Origin: Ampullaceana balthica
Taxonomy: Eukaryota > Mollusca > Gastropoda > Lymnaeidae
DNA length: 64,000 bases
Assembly (NCBI GenBank): GCA_944989445.1
Contig: CALYLW010000163.1
Coordinates: forward strand, 777,501 to 841,500
Reading direction: 5' to 3'
Below are positions 11,330 through 23,102 of this stretch, piece by piece. Under the pieces are notes generated by a model. That model worked only from the letters and a program-made list of their open reading frames with translations. It searched no databases and had not been told where the DNA came from. The position numbers were made by a program, and so were the translations under genes. Each line of letters begins with the position of its first letter. Position 1 is the first letter of the stretch.

Positions 11330-11527
11330 CATGACAGATAAAACAAACTGGCATGACAGATAAAACAAACTGGCATGACAGATAAAACAAACTGGCATGA
11401 CAGATAAAACAAACTGGCATGACAGATAAAACAAACTGGCATGACAGATAAAACAAACTGGCATGACAGATAAAACAAACTGGCATGACAGATAAAACAA
11501 ACTGGCATGACAGATAAAACAAACTGG
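11330..11527. repeat. 22-bp minisatellite, exactly 9 units
   Basis: Nine 22-bp units containing CATGACAGATAAAAC occupy exactly 198 bp with essentially no substitutions. This is the most homogeneous array in the window and therefore probably very young or recently homogenised, a good candidate for length polymorphism. Confidence 0.98.
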
Positions 11528-11669
11528 CTTAAAATAAACCAAATCTGGCATGAAATGAGAAAAAATCTTACTCAAGAGAAGACAACTCTGATTTGACGAA
11601 AGAATCTGACCCCCAATCAAACGGAAGTTATATTAATTATTAACATCGTTTATTAACTCATGTTTAGAG

Positions 11670-11740
11670 CAGTGTTTTTTAACCTCTTTATGGCCATGCA
11701 TGTAACTTTTGGCCGCCAATCATTGCATCTCATGTGACGC
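11670..11740. mobile_element. Possible left-end remnant of a hAT element
   Basis: CAGTGTTTTTTAACCTCTTT followed by TGGCCATG resembles the terminus of hAT-family elements in many animals. I found no matching inverted end or target duplication nearby, so this would be a fragment. Motif similarity only. Confidence 0.25.
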
Positions 11741-11901
11741 TTGGATTCCAAGATATACTAGGTTGAATAAAAACTGCGTATAATTTTGAAATCAAATAAA
11801 AACAGTTTGTGAAGTGTTGGATTTATGATTTAAATAATATATTAATCAATCAGGTGAGTAAGTACTATTGGCGGAAGTAACTAAATATCGTTTTCATCAC
11901 T

Positions 11902-11993
11902 GGCTGGTATCGCTGCACCCTAAAGGCTGGCATCGCTGAACCCTACGGGCTGGTATCGCTGAACCCTACAGGCTGGTATCGCTGCACCCTACA
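11902..11993. repeat. 23-bp minisatellite, exactly 4 units
   Basis: Four 23-bp units beginning GGCTGGTATCGCTG, 92 bp in total with a few substitutions and no indels. Confidence 0.95.
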
Positions 11994-12517
11994 GTCTGCG
12001 AGGAAGATATTCTTAAGAGTTGTCCCTGGACTTCTCACAAGAAAGAGAAGCGTTAAAGAGTAGCACCCCTTGACAGAAGAACTCTTCAACAAAAGAAACC
12101 ACAGCAGGACCAGACAAACGAAATCAACCAAATTTTCCAGATTTGCCTCTCATTAGCTGGCGAATGACCCATAATTAGGCATGGGGGAGTAACACCGACA
12201 TGATACTGATCTTCTTCCAGAGTTATGCCCCTTTCGTGATCCCCCCTGGCGCCCCTACACATTTTTATTCTAAAACGCGTGACATTTTTACGAGGTCCTA
12301 GCTGGCTAATCTCAGACCCGCTGAACGTAATGAACGTTTTATAGTGGCAGTGGTTCCCAAGCTGATGACCAGGTACCACTACCCGGGGCGAGTTAAGTTC
12401 CCGACGTTTCCATCAGTGATCTTTGTGTGCAGTGCCTAGATTAATTGTCATTAAACCAATCGTTTCTCAATTTAATGAACACCTTTATTTCCAGATATAT
12501 CATTGTTTTAAAACAAA
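11994..12517. other. Unique sequence, no recognised gene
   Basis: A 97-codon minus-strand frame (12086-12379) has non-repetitive composition but no family I recognise. CAGTGGTTCCCAAGCTG at 12346-12362 resembles a hAT terminus but has no partner. Confidence 0.35.
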
Positions 12518-12658
12518 CATAAGTTCTATTCCGCTTTGCTACAGACACCATAAGTTCCATTCTGCTTAGCTTCCATTCCGCTTAGCTACAGACAACATAA
12601 GTTCCATTCCGCTTAGCTACAGACAACATAAGTTCCATTCCGCTTAGCTACAGACACA
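12518..12658. repeat. 31-bp minisatellite, about 4 units
   Basis: Units start CATAAGTTCCATTCCGCTTA and end CTACAGACAA. One unit contains a partial internal duplication of its centre, another sign of slippage. Confidence 0.93.
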
Positions 12659-13928
12659 CAAATTTATATCCCGATTTCTGTTTCTTATTTGAAAAAAAAA
12701 TTCATGAAATTTTTTTCTGCTTACAACAAGAGCGTGTGGGATGGGAGTTTGATAATTAACCACCGACATTTGAAGGCATGGGCCCGTGCATCACTCGCAC
12801 TCATAGTTCAGTTCTTGGGGCAATTTGATCATTGTCTTACATGTGAGAGATCATGCGAGATGTCAAGTTGTGTTCATTGGCGAACACAGTAAAATCTAAT
12901 ATAGTTAAAGCCCAAGCCATTCCATGACGCTGAGGGACATAGTACAACAGTCCATGGCAGTTAAAAAAGAAAGGTATCATTTTGGTTTCGAGATTAAAAG
13001 AACATGTGGTGTTTCTCGCCGTAAAATATTATATGACGTCATTGTTTGGGCTTATATTTTAATTTTGGAAAAGGGAATTATGTAAAAAGAGGATTTTAGG
13101 ATTTATATTTATAAAATACTTTGTGTACATTTCAGGTAGTTTAATATTTCGTATTAATCAAACAAGGATTCAAACTTGGGCTTTTGAAAAAAGTGGGCGC
13201 CGTAGGCGTCCTACAACCCCTAGTTAACAATAATAACAAGCAAAATGCGAAAACATTACACGTTAAAAACATTCTGTTTGATGCGTACTTAAAAACACTG
13301 CTTGGTGCGTGCTGCGTACTATTTAAAAAATTGATTGGTTCGTACTTACTTTTTGGTGCGCACTCTAAAACATTGCTAAGTGTGTTCTTTAACAACAGTT
13401 GTTTATGGGTAAGGACAAAGAATGACACGAATGAAAGACGAATTCGCTATCTTCTTCAATATTTAAATGTATTTTGTGGATTCAAATTCATTTTGTTTGT
13501 CAGAACTTCGAATCTTCAACGTTTTTAAGACACTTTGACCACGCAACCCTTGTTACAATTCCCTGTTCCAAAAGTCTTGCTGCTAGACGGGGCTTCCTTG
13601 AAATATTCCGAGAAGCCGTTTCTGTGCCACACGACGATTTGAACTGTTTCACTGAGCATCGACGGCTGTCAACTATCTATCAGAGAAGTTCGGTCAATAA
13701 GACATGAGGCGTGATGAGACAGAGGCCGGCACTTAATGATAATTAAGACACGCTCCGCTACCACGTCTGTTGCAGTCGCAAAAGTGATGGACCCTTCCGT
13801 GCAAGTAAGCGAGATCTTGAATGTACACACGTGCACAAATCTTAACAATGTCGTCAATGTGTAAAGTGCACCACTCTCTGAGATCCAATACTTGAGCACA
13901 ACTCCGAGAAAACCGGATCAAGTCTCCA
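12659..13928. other. Unique sequence, no recognised gene
   Basis: Mostly AT-rich. Around 13270-13400 a GGTGCGYACT/AAAACAYTGCT motif recurs three or four times, which may be a decayed tandem repeat. Short open frames of 67 to 114 codons (12689-12892, 13184-13528, 13474-13707) carry no recognisable domain. Confidence 0.4.
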
Positions 13929-14118
13929 CAACCAGCTATGCAATGTGCACAAGCGCACCACACCCAGACAACCAGCTATGCAATGCGCACAAGTGCACCA
14001 CACCCAGACAACCAGCTATGCAATGTGCACAAGTGCACCACACCCAGACAACCAGCTATGCAATGTGCACAAGTGCACCACACCCAGGCAAGCCCCTCTG
14101 AAATGTGCACAAGTGCAC
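13929..14118. repeat. 40-bp minisatellite, about 4.7 units
   Basis: Units contain CAACCAGCTATGCAATG and then GTGCACAAGTGCAC, a pair of GTGCAC palindromes separated by two bases, so each unit can form a small hairpin. The last unit is partly replaced on the right. Confidence 0.95.
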
Positions 14119-15459
14119 GTGAAGATGAATAAACCCCAGCACTGTATCGGACGACAGGGCCGCCATTGTACGGAAATGCCAGGCAGCCCCGTTAATTCCA
14201 AGCCTCTCTCTGACACAATCGTCTGCTATTTGGCGGCCATAAATATTTTAGACAGTAGGTCTTTGTTTGGACAACAACAGGGCCAATAGGTCAATGCCGT
14301 GTCACGTGGTGTTGTCAACATTAGGGCGGGCAGATAGGGGACTTCCCTTGTGGTTTTAGAAACACTGAAATAAAAAACAATTAAAAAAAACTTTCCAAAG
14401 TATTTTCGAACATCTAACAGAAGGAAATTCCGTTGTATTCTATAAAGTTTTTATTAAATAAGAAGTACACAAGAGATCTCTCGTATATACCGGCCTTTGC
14501 TGACTTTGTTTTGAGACTTATCTTTATCTGTTAAGTATCTAGTCATACCAGCTCCTGTTGCTATGGTTACGCCAAGGCGATATGATGGCTGATTCTGAAT
14601 GTAACTCGGAATATCTTAATGGGATGGTGGGCGCTTTGACACATTAGTTATTGCTCTCTTCAAAATTGGAAAAATATATATATATACATAAACAGATTTT
14701 TAATTTTAAAAAAAATTCCTAGCTTCTACTTCTCCAAATGTTTACTAAGAGTTGAATGTATTGAAACAAATATCTTATTAATTCCCCCGACCGGCAAGAA
14801 AATAACGAAATAACATTTTTCAATGTCTCCAAAACTTAGTTAATTATATCGTTCAAGTCATAAATCCACTCTAGCTATAAAATAATCATAATAATAAATA
14901 ACCTCTTATGACGTAATCACATATTCTCTAAACCACCTTCTTATAATTACAAGAGCACTTATTAATGTCCTCAGCATGCACTGAAAAGCCTCACATAACG
15001 AAGAGCTCCCTGATTGGTTCAAACATGCGCGTGCACATTTAAAAAAAAATGTTATTTTTATTTTATTATAAATTTATGAATTGCCGTAAGGAAAAAATAA
15101 TCTCTAGACCCAATCGCTATGAGTTCAACGTCTGAATTAATTAAAAATGAGAAATGTCTTTTCTCGCGGTGAAAATCCTGGCAGCCTTCTCACACGTGGT
15201 TAACAAAGATGGCAGCTGATGTGCCATGACAGTTACAGACCTGCTATATCCGGCAGACTTCAACTGGGTGATTACCAGGCTTAGATTTGTGTAGTGTGAA
15301 CAAAGAAGCCGGCTGAACAATGACATTCGAGAGGTTGCTCATAATTTCAGAAATCGCCAAGACACCAAAATGTTGTTGTCACATGTCTAATGACGGGCTG
15401 TCGAGGTTTTTAGAATGGATTAAATTTGAGACAACTGCAACCAACAAAGGAGGGTTATT
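14119..15459. other. Unique sequence, no recognised gene
   Basis: Includes a GC-richer part (14120-14340), AT-rich DNA with a short AT microsatellite near 14672-14685, and no feature I can support. Confidence 0.45.
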
Positions 15460-15640
15460 TCTATCTGTAGTGAAATTGTGCACAATGTATCTGTAGCAAA
15501 ATTTATACAGCGTATATGTAGTTAAGAGTGTATACAGTGTATGTGTAGTAAAGTGTACAGAATGTGTCTGTAGTAAAGTGCACAAAATTGTATATGTACT
15601 AATGTGTACACAATGTATATGTAGTAGAAATCTAAAAAGT
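15460..15640. repeat. Degenerate tandem repeat of about 30 bp
   Basis: Recurring ACAATGTATCTGTAGTAAA and GTGTACA words at irregular spacing, about six units, clearly decayed. Open frames on the minus strand (15379-15675) reflect this repetition. Confidence 0.7.
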
Positions 15641-15833
15641 AATTTCATAATTTTAATGTTACAATTATATTTCATAACAATGATAGTCTAATACCGTTCT
15701 GAACCAGTGACTCTTTCTCCATTGATAATTTATCTCAACAATGTTTAAAAATTCAGAATTGTTTGGAAAGCGAGACACGGAGCCTTAATGTTGTAAGGAT
15801 GTCACGCGAGTACACACGTTTAGTCAACATTAT

Positions 15834-16217
15834 CAGACAGCAGGAAGTGTTGGGGCATCTAGATGTCATCTATGGCTGTTAGCTTCACCAGACAGCAGGC
15901 AGTGTGTTGGGGCATCTAGATGTCATCTATGGCTGTTAGCTTCACCAGACAGCAGGCAGTGTGTTGGGGCATCTAGATGTCATCTATGGCTGTTAGCTTC
16001 ACCAGACAGCAGGCAGTGTGTTGGGGCATCTAGATGTCATCTATGGCTGTCAGCTTCACCAGACAGCAGGCAGTGTGTTGGGGCATCTAGATGTCATCTA
16101 TGGCTGTTAGCTTCACCAGAAAGCAGGCAGTGTTGGGGCATCTAGATGTCATCTATGGCTGTTAGCTTCACCAGACCGCAGGCACTGTGTTTTAACATCT
16201 TGATGGCATCTGTTGTT
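15834..16217. repeat. 57-bp minisatellite, 6 units plus a degenerate edge
   Basis: Units contain GGGGCATCTAGATGTCATCT, in which CATCTAGATG is a perfect 10-bp palindrome, followed by GGCTGTTAGCTTCACCAGA. First and fifth-to-sixth units lack a GT dinucleotide and the right edge (16188-16217) is strongly diverged. Confidence 0.96.
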
Positions 16218-16385
16218 GTAGTCTCATGGCAGAATGGATGTTGATGACTCATGTCATGCGCATGGATTGAAACTAAAACAAACTAAAAATCTTAGCTTAT
16301 ATAACGTGGTAACCGATCTGGGGAGAAGAACAATACACTGAAATCACAACAAATTGATCTTAACAAAACATATGATAATGACATT

Positions 16386-16462
16386 TAAAACGGTCTAGTC
16401 ACAGGATTGAATCCATGTTAATCTCTGCTCGGGTCAACAGTCTAGTCACATGATTGAACCCA
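16386..16462 (-). repeat. Inverted partial copy of the 16989-17233 minisatellite unit
   Basis: Read on the minus strand this segment gives TGTGACTAGACTGTTGACCC followed by GAGCAGAGATTAACATGG, matching the unit of the array that starts about 530 bp further right on the plus strand. It holds about one and a half units (CTAGTCACA occurs twice). The two blocks form an inverted pair flanking unique DNA. Confidence 0.85.
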
Positions 16463-16988
16463 AGGAACACACTAGCAACGTATGTAGGCCAAACGAGGAT
16501 CGGACTTTGCAGTATTTTATAACATAACTTGACCATTAGTAGAAAAAAAATCCAGCACAAGAATTCTGTTATCAAATGCTAAAAATAAATATTTGTAGAC
16601 CGCGAGTTTCTAATACTGCTTTACATTTCATTGTCTTTTCTGGGTTTAAATAAACAGGACTTTGCATCAAAACACTGGTTGCAGCTAAGGGATTAAAAAA
16701 GCCGCATGCATTAGTAGAAGCGGAGCTTGAGACAAAGGAAGCTTTGAGAGTACGCGATCGATTGTAATAAGCGAAGTTTCTTTGTGTAGATTCCTAGGAT
16801 GTGAGTTTATGCGCTTCATTTCCTGAAAATATTTCGTCGTTTGAATAGCGTCAGCGCACTGCTCACCATTTCTGTGGTTGTATTGGAAACATTGGACTAA
16901 GCGCAAGAACGGGTTGCTTACACGCGACAACTGCAGTGGTATTACTGTAAGGGAACTTTTTACAAATTATCATGGCCTACTGTGGACA
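16463..16988. other. Unique spacer between inverted minisatellite blocks
   Basis: AT-rich to balanced DNA without a recognised gene. An 81-codon minus-strand frame (16685-16930) lacks any recognisable domain. Confidence 0.45.
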
Positions 16989-17233
16989 GGGATTCAGCCC
17001 TGTGACTAGACTGTGGACCCGAGCAGAGATTGACATGGATTCATCCCTGTGACTAGACCGTGGGCCCGAGCCCGAGATTGACATGGATTCATCCCTGTGA
17101 CTAGACCGTGGGCCCGACCAGAGATTGACATGGATTCGATCCGGTGACTAGACCGTGGGCCCGAGCCCGACCAGAGATTGACATGGATTCGATCCTGAGA
17201 CTAGACTGTTGGCCTGACCAGAGATTGACGTGG
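16989..17233. repeat. Minisatellite of 46 to 58 bp, 5 units
   Basis: Units contain GTGACTAGACCGTGGGCCCG and AGAGATTGACATGGATTC. Unit length varies because a short CCCGAGCCCGA segment is present once or twice. The opposite-orientation block at 16386-16462 is related. Confidence 0.93.
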
Positions 17234-18099
17234 TTTAAGAGCGAGTTACCTTTTTTAACTTTTTGTTAAGCTCCATTCCCAAACATTACTTTATTCCTTC
17301 CCCTTATTTTCCCCTAACATTATTATGGCTTCTTAAAGTGATTTTCATTTTATTTGATATGAGGCTCAATAAACAAATTGCTCTGCGAGACGCGGAAAAA
17401 TTCTGAAAAGAAAGATAAATTGATTTTTTTTTAAATGTTAAAGAGAGATTAAATATTTTTTTCTTACGACGCTTATTTCCCTTAAGTAGATTATTTCCCT
17501 TTAGACTCATCGGAAGCACTCATCCATTAGATATTTTAATCTTTGTGGAAATTTGAATCAATCGATAAGAGAAACAACGAGCAGGCTGATACGCCTCTGA
17601 CCATCTCGGATGTTGCTTCTTCATTCAGCACACTGATCAACAATATAAAGTCGCATACAGTTTGAAAGAATTCAACTGTTTCATGTATGTTTATTGATCG
17701 TTTACAGCTACCATTGGAAAGTTACTCTAATATTGAACAACAGGGATGTAAAAGTGAAGCGAAGAATAATTATCATTCAGTGTAGACTTGCAGGTTATTT
17801 AATATTAGCGGTTGTTCAAAACTGTGATCATGAAAATAACCTTTAAAAACAACAATGCACAGCTCATGAATTCGCTACCCCAAAGGCTACCTTTTGAAAA
17901 AACGAACACATTTGCCAATTTGGAAATCAGCTGCCCGTTTCTGTTTAGAATTCTTCGAGCCTTTGTCACGTAGGCAGGTATCTTTTCACACTTATGAAGG
18001 AAGATTGCTACCATTGCTAAGTGGGCTGGTAGCCAGCCACTGCAAGACAAGTAGCTACGCTTGGTGAGCAGGCACTTGATACCACCGCTGGGTTGTCAT
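17234..18099. other. AT-rich unique sequence, no recognised gene
   Basis: No array or terminal repeat. Short open frames at 17304-17519 and 17805-18050 on the minus strand have no recognisable domain. Confidence 0.5.
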
Positions 18100-18650
18100 G
18101 AGGCCACCATCTTCACGTGGGCCGATGGCTACAGTGGCCACGTAGACACGGGGCCACCATAATGTTGGTGGACGATGACTACCTCTGGTACATAGACAGA
18201 AGACCACCATCGTCACGTATGCAGAAGACCACTATCGTCACGCAGGCAGAAGGCCACCATCGTGACGTAGGCAGAAGACCACCACCGTCACGTAGGCAGA
18301 AGGGCACCGCCGTCACGTAGGCAGAAGGCCACCACGGTCACGTAGGCAGAAGGCCACAACCGACACGTAGGCAGAAGACCACCACCGTCATGTAACCAGA
18401 AGACCACCACGGTCGCGTAGGCAGAAGGCCACCACGGTCACGTAGGCAGAAGACCACCACGGTCGAGTAGGCAGAAGGCCACCATCGTGACGTAGGCAGA
18501 AGACCACCACGGTCACGTAGACAGAAGACTACCACCGTCACGTAGGCAGAAGGCCACCATCGTGACGTAGGCAGAAGACCACCACCGTCACGTAGACAGA
18601 AGGCTACCATGGTCACGTAGGCAGAAGGCCACCATCGTGACGTAGGCGCA
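18100..18650. repeat. 25-bp minisatellite, about 22 units
   Basis: Units contain CACGTAGGCAGAAGGCCACC with many point variants (GGCC/GACC, ACGG/ATCG/ACCG). Phase is kept at 25 bp over most of the array and the left edge is degenerate. The unit is GC-rich and CpG-containing, unlike most arrays here. Confidence 0.96.
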
Positions 18651-19518
18651 CTACGGAGTCCATCGACGCTGGATTATTCTGTACTGCCGTGGATTAAACG
18701 ACGCTAAAAGCCAGATTTAGATCGCACTCCATTTAATGTTACGTGGACAAAGATGATCCGTCTGCCGTAGACGCGTTGCCTAGGAGACCATTTGTTTCCA
18801 ATGAAAGTGAAATATTAATTTTTCATGGGGACGAGTCCCGTCGGGCATTGAGCTATATGAATAGATTTGGAACGCCCCGACCAACCGGACTCTGACGGGC
18901 TTGCACCTTCATGCATTTTTAACTTCCCATGGACTCGATCCACGAGTGATACGGCACAAATTGCGGGCTGAACGCTTCTACACTCCGCGCGGCCTCGGTC
19001 AACAGACTGTTTGTAGCTATGGGCATTAGGGGTTGGAGGGGTAGGGGTAGGGGTAGTCGTCAGTGGTCGAAATTTAGTAACTTTTCGTCCATCAGAACTT
19101 GACCCCTTGTAAGCCACGTTTGGTCTCTGAGTTTATGTTCATTATAACAAGGAGCTTAAGTCAAATGTCACACGGCATTGTCCTCGGTTTATAGGGGAAA
19201 CAAATTTTGTCAGTTGAATGTAGATAGAAGGCATCAATAGAAGGTTACTTTGGTAGTTTGAAATAAACTGTTTATATTACTTATTTTAGATGTGTATCGT
19301 GAGTGTATTTGTGTGTAATTGTGTGTGTTTGATCAATGTGTTTACGCTTGTGTGTATGTTTGAATGTGTACGTGTGTGTGTTAGTGTTATGTGTGTGCGA
19401 ACAATTGTTCTGGCTATTTATAGGTTTTAGTGCGCATGTCTGCTATTGAAGATATTGATACTGGAACAGGTTGAAAGGTCAAGATGTCACGTACAATGTT
19501 GGGCGTAATAGCATCGGT
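18651..19518. other. Unique stretch, GC-richer, with a G-quadruplex motif
   Basis: Positions 18650-19120 are GC-richer. At 19029-19053 closely spaced G tracts (AGGGGTAGGGGTAGGGGTAG) form a strong G-quadruplex motif. Positions 19290-19400 are TG-rich (TGTGTGT interruptions). No gene is supported. Confidence 0.5.
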
Positions 19519-22500
19519 TCATTCTATGAAGTCATGTCTAGCTCATTGTGCCAATTATCATTCTATGAAGCCATGTCTAGCTTACTGTGCCACTTATCAT
19601 TCTATGAAGTCATGTCTAGCTCCCTGTGCCACTTATCATTCTATGAAGTCATGTCTAGCTCCCTGTGACACTTATCATTCTATGAAGTCATGTCTAGCTT
19701 ACTTTGCCACTTATCATTCTATGAAGCCATGTCTAGCTTACTGTGCCACTTATCATTCTATGAAGTCATGTCTAGCTCCCTGTGACACTTATCATTCTAT
19801 GAAGTCATGTCTAGCTTACTGTGCCACTTATGAAGTCATGTCTAGCTCACTGTGCCACTTATCATTCTATGAAGTCATGTCTAGCTCACTGTGCCATTTA
19901 TCATTCTATGAAGTCATGTCTAGCTCACTGTGCCACTTATCATTCTATGAAGTCATGTCTAGCTCCCTGTGCCACTTATAATTCTATGAAGTCATGTCTA
20001 GCTCCCTGTGCCACTTATCATTCTATGAAGTCATGTCTAGCTCACTGTGCAACGTATCATTCTATGAAGTCATGTCTAGCTCCCTGTGCCACTTATCATT
20101 CTATGAAGTCATGTCTAGCTCACTGTGCCAGTTATCATTCTATGAAGTCATGTCTAGCTCACTGTGCAACGTATCATTCTATGAAGTCATGTCTAGCTCA
20201 CTGTGCCAGTTATCATTTTATGAAGTCATGTCTAGCTCATTGTGCCATTTATCATTCTATGAAGTCATGTCTAGCTCACTGTGCAACGTATCATTCTATG
20301 AAGTCATGTCTAGCTCACTGTGCCAGTTATCATTCTATGAAGTCATGTCTAGCTCACTGTGCAACGTATCATTCTATGAAGTCATGTCTAGCTCACTGTG
20401 CCAGTTATCATTCTATGAAGTCATGTCTAGCTCACTGAGTCGTTTATCATTCTATGAAGCCATGTCTAGCTTACTGCGCCACTTATCATTCTATGAAGTC
20501 ATGTCTAGCTCCCTGTGACACTTATCATTCTATGAAGTCATGTCTAGCTCACTGTGCCGTTTATCATTCTATGAAGTCATGTCTAGCTCACTGTGCCACT
20601 TATCAGTCTACGAAGTCATGTCTAGCTCCCTGTGCCTTTTATGAAGTCATGTCTAGCTCACTGTGCCACTTATCATTCTATGAAGTCATGTCTAGCTCAC
20701 TGTGCCACTTATCATTCTATGAAGTCATGTCTAGCTCCCTGTGCCACTTATCATTCTATGAATTCATGTCTAGCTCACTGTGCCATTTATCATTCTATGA
20801 AGTCATGTCTAGCTCACTGTGCCACTTATCATTCTATGAAGTCATGTCTAGCTCACTGTGCCACTTATCATTCTATGAAGTCATGTCTAGCTCACTGTGC
20901 CATTTATCATTCTATGAAGTCATGTCTAGCTCACTGTGCCACTTATCATTCTATGAAGTCATGTCTAGCTCACTGTGCCACTTATCATTCTATGAAGTCA
21001 TGTCTAGCTCCCTGTGCCACTTATCATTCTATGAACTCATGTCTAGCTCACTGTGCCATTTATCATTCTATGAAGTCATGTCTAGCTCATTGTGCCACTT
21101 ATCATTCTATGAAGTCATGTCTAGCTCACTGTGCCACTTATCATTCTATGAAGTCATGTCTAGCTCACTGTGCCATTTATCATTCTATGAAGTCATGTCT
21201 AGCTCACTGTGCCACTTATCATTCTATGAAGTCATGTCTAGCTCACTGTGCCATTTATCATTCTATGAAGTCATGTCTAACTCACTGTGCCACTTATCAT
21301 TCTATGAAGTCATGTCTAGCTAACTTTGCCACTTATCATTCTATGAAGTCATGTCTAGCTCACTGTGCCACTTATCATTCTATGAAGTCATGTCTAGCTC
21401 ACTGTGCCATTTATCATTCTATGAAGTCATGTCTAGCTCACTGTGCCATTTATCATTCTATGAAGTCATGTCTAGCTCACTTTGCCACTTACCATTCTAT
21501 GAAGTCATGTCTAGCTCACTGTGCCACTTATCATTCTATGAAGTCATGTCTAGCTCACTGTGCCATTTATCATTCTATGAAATAATTTTTAACTCACTGT
21601 GCCACTTATCATTCTATGAAGTCATGTCTAGCTCACTTTGCCACTTATCATTCTATGAAGTGATGTCTAGCTTACTGTGCCATTTATCATTCTATGAAGT
21701 CATGTCTAGCTCACTGTGCCACTTATCATTCTATGAAGTCATGTCTAGCTCCCTGTGCCACTTATGATTCTATGAATTCATGTCTAGCTCACTGTGCCAT
21801 TTATCATTCTATGAAGTCATGTCTAGCTCACTGTGCCACTTATCATTCTATGAAGTCATGTCTAGCTCACTGTGCCACTTATCATTCTATGAAGTCATGT
21901 CTAGCTCACTGTGCCATTTATCATTCTATGAAGTCATGTCTAGCTCACTGTGCCACTTATCATTCTATGAAGTCATGTCTAGCTCACTGTGCCACTTATC
22001 ATTCTATGAAGTCATGTCTAGCTCCCTGTGCCACTTATCATTCTATGAACTCATGTCTAGCTCACTGTGCCATTTATCATTCTATGAAGTCATGTCTAGC
22101 TCATTGTGCCACTTATCATTCTATGAAGTCATGTCTAGCTCACTGTGCCACTTATCATTCTATGAAGTCATGTCTAGCTCACTGTGCCATTTATCATTCT
22201 ATGAAGTCATGTCTAGCTCACTGTGCCACTTATCATTCTATGAAGTCATGTCTAGCTCACTGTGCCATTTATCATTCTATGAAGTCATGTCTAGCTCACT
22301 GTGCCATTTATCATTCTATGAAGTCATGTCTAGCTCACTTTGCCTCTTATCATTCTATGAAGTCATGTCTAGCTCACTGTGCCACTTATCATTCTATGAA
22401 GTCATGTCTAGCTCACTGTGCCATTTATCATTCTATGAAGTCATGTCTAGCTCACTGTGCCACTTATCATTCTATGAAGTCATGTCTAGCTCACTTTGCC

Positions 22501-22933
22501 ACTTATCATTCTATGAAGTCATGTCTAGCTCACTGTGCCACTTATCATTCTATGAAGTCATGTCTAGCTCACTGTGCCATTTATCATTCTATGAAGTCAT
22601 GTCTAGCTCACTGTGCCATTTATCATTCTATGAAGTCATGTCTAGCTCACTTTGCCACTTATCATTCTATGAAGTCATGTCTAGCTCACTGTGCCATTTA
22701 TCATTCTATGAAATAATTTTTAACTCACTGTGCCACTTATCATTCTATGAAGTCATGTCTAGCTCACTTTGCCACTTATCATTCTATGAAGTCATGTCTA
22801 GCTCACTGTGCCACTTATCATTCTATGAAGTGATGTCTAGCTTACTGTGCCATTTATCATTCTATGAAGTCATGTCTAGCTCACTGTGCCACTTATCATT
22901 CTATGAAGTCATTTCTAGCCCACTGTGCCATTG
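19519..22933. repeat. 39-bp minisatellite, about 88 units, with higher-order structure
   Basis: The largest array in the window. Units begin TCATTCTATGAAGTCATGTC and continue TAGCTCACTGTGCCACTTA. Positional variants allow ordering: units with AATTCATG or AACTCATG occur at 20761, 21034, 21775 and 22048 (spacings 273 = 7 units and 1014 = 26 units). The odd unit AAATAATTTTTAAC occurs at 21580 and 22711 (1131 bp = 29 units). A CAACGTATCA variant alternates with a CCAGTTATCA variant at 20040-20400. Thirteen-residue open frames on the plus strand (up to 384 codons) follow from a stop-free unit divisible by three. I see no sign that any is translated. Confidence 0.99.
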
Positions 22934-23102
22934 ATAGTTTAAAGATACCTTAAACATGTCTACCATTCAAGAATATATAATGTACAAAAAACGCAGCACT
23001 CTGGCCTCTGAAATCACTGGCTTATGTACTATAGAAAATATTCTGACTGTATGTGTTTAGTCCATTTTTAAACAACATGACGTCCGAAAGAACAAATAAG
23101 AA

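Noticed and set aside
12346..12362. CAGTGGTTCCCAAGCTG as a hAT terminus
   Set aside because: No inverted partner and no target duplication found; a single short motif is not enough.
12086..12379. 97-codon minus-strand frame as a gene
   Set aside because: Non-repetitive, but no recognisable domain, start context or neighbouring exon; length is within chance expectation for a 64-kb window.
19029..19053. Interstitial telomere repeat (GGGGTA run)
   Set aside because: The repeat is GGGGTA with an irregular start and only about three units; it is better described as a G-quadruplex motif.
19484..22934. Several overlapping open frames of 165 to 384 codons encoding 13-residue repeats
   Set aside because: The 39-bp unit is stop-free in more than one frame and divisible by three, so long frames are automatic. 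No start context, no signal of codon-level selection and frames overlap each other.
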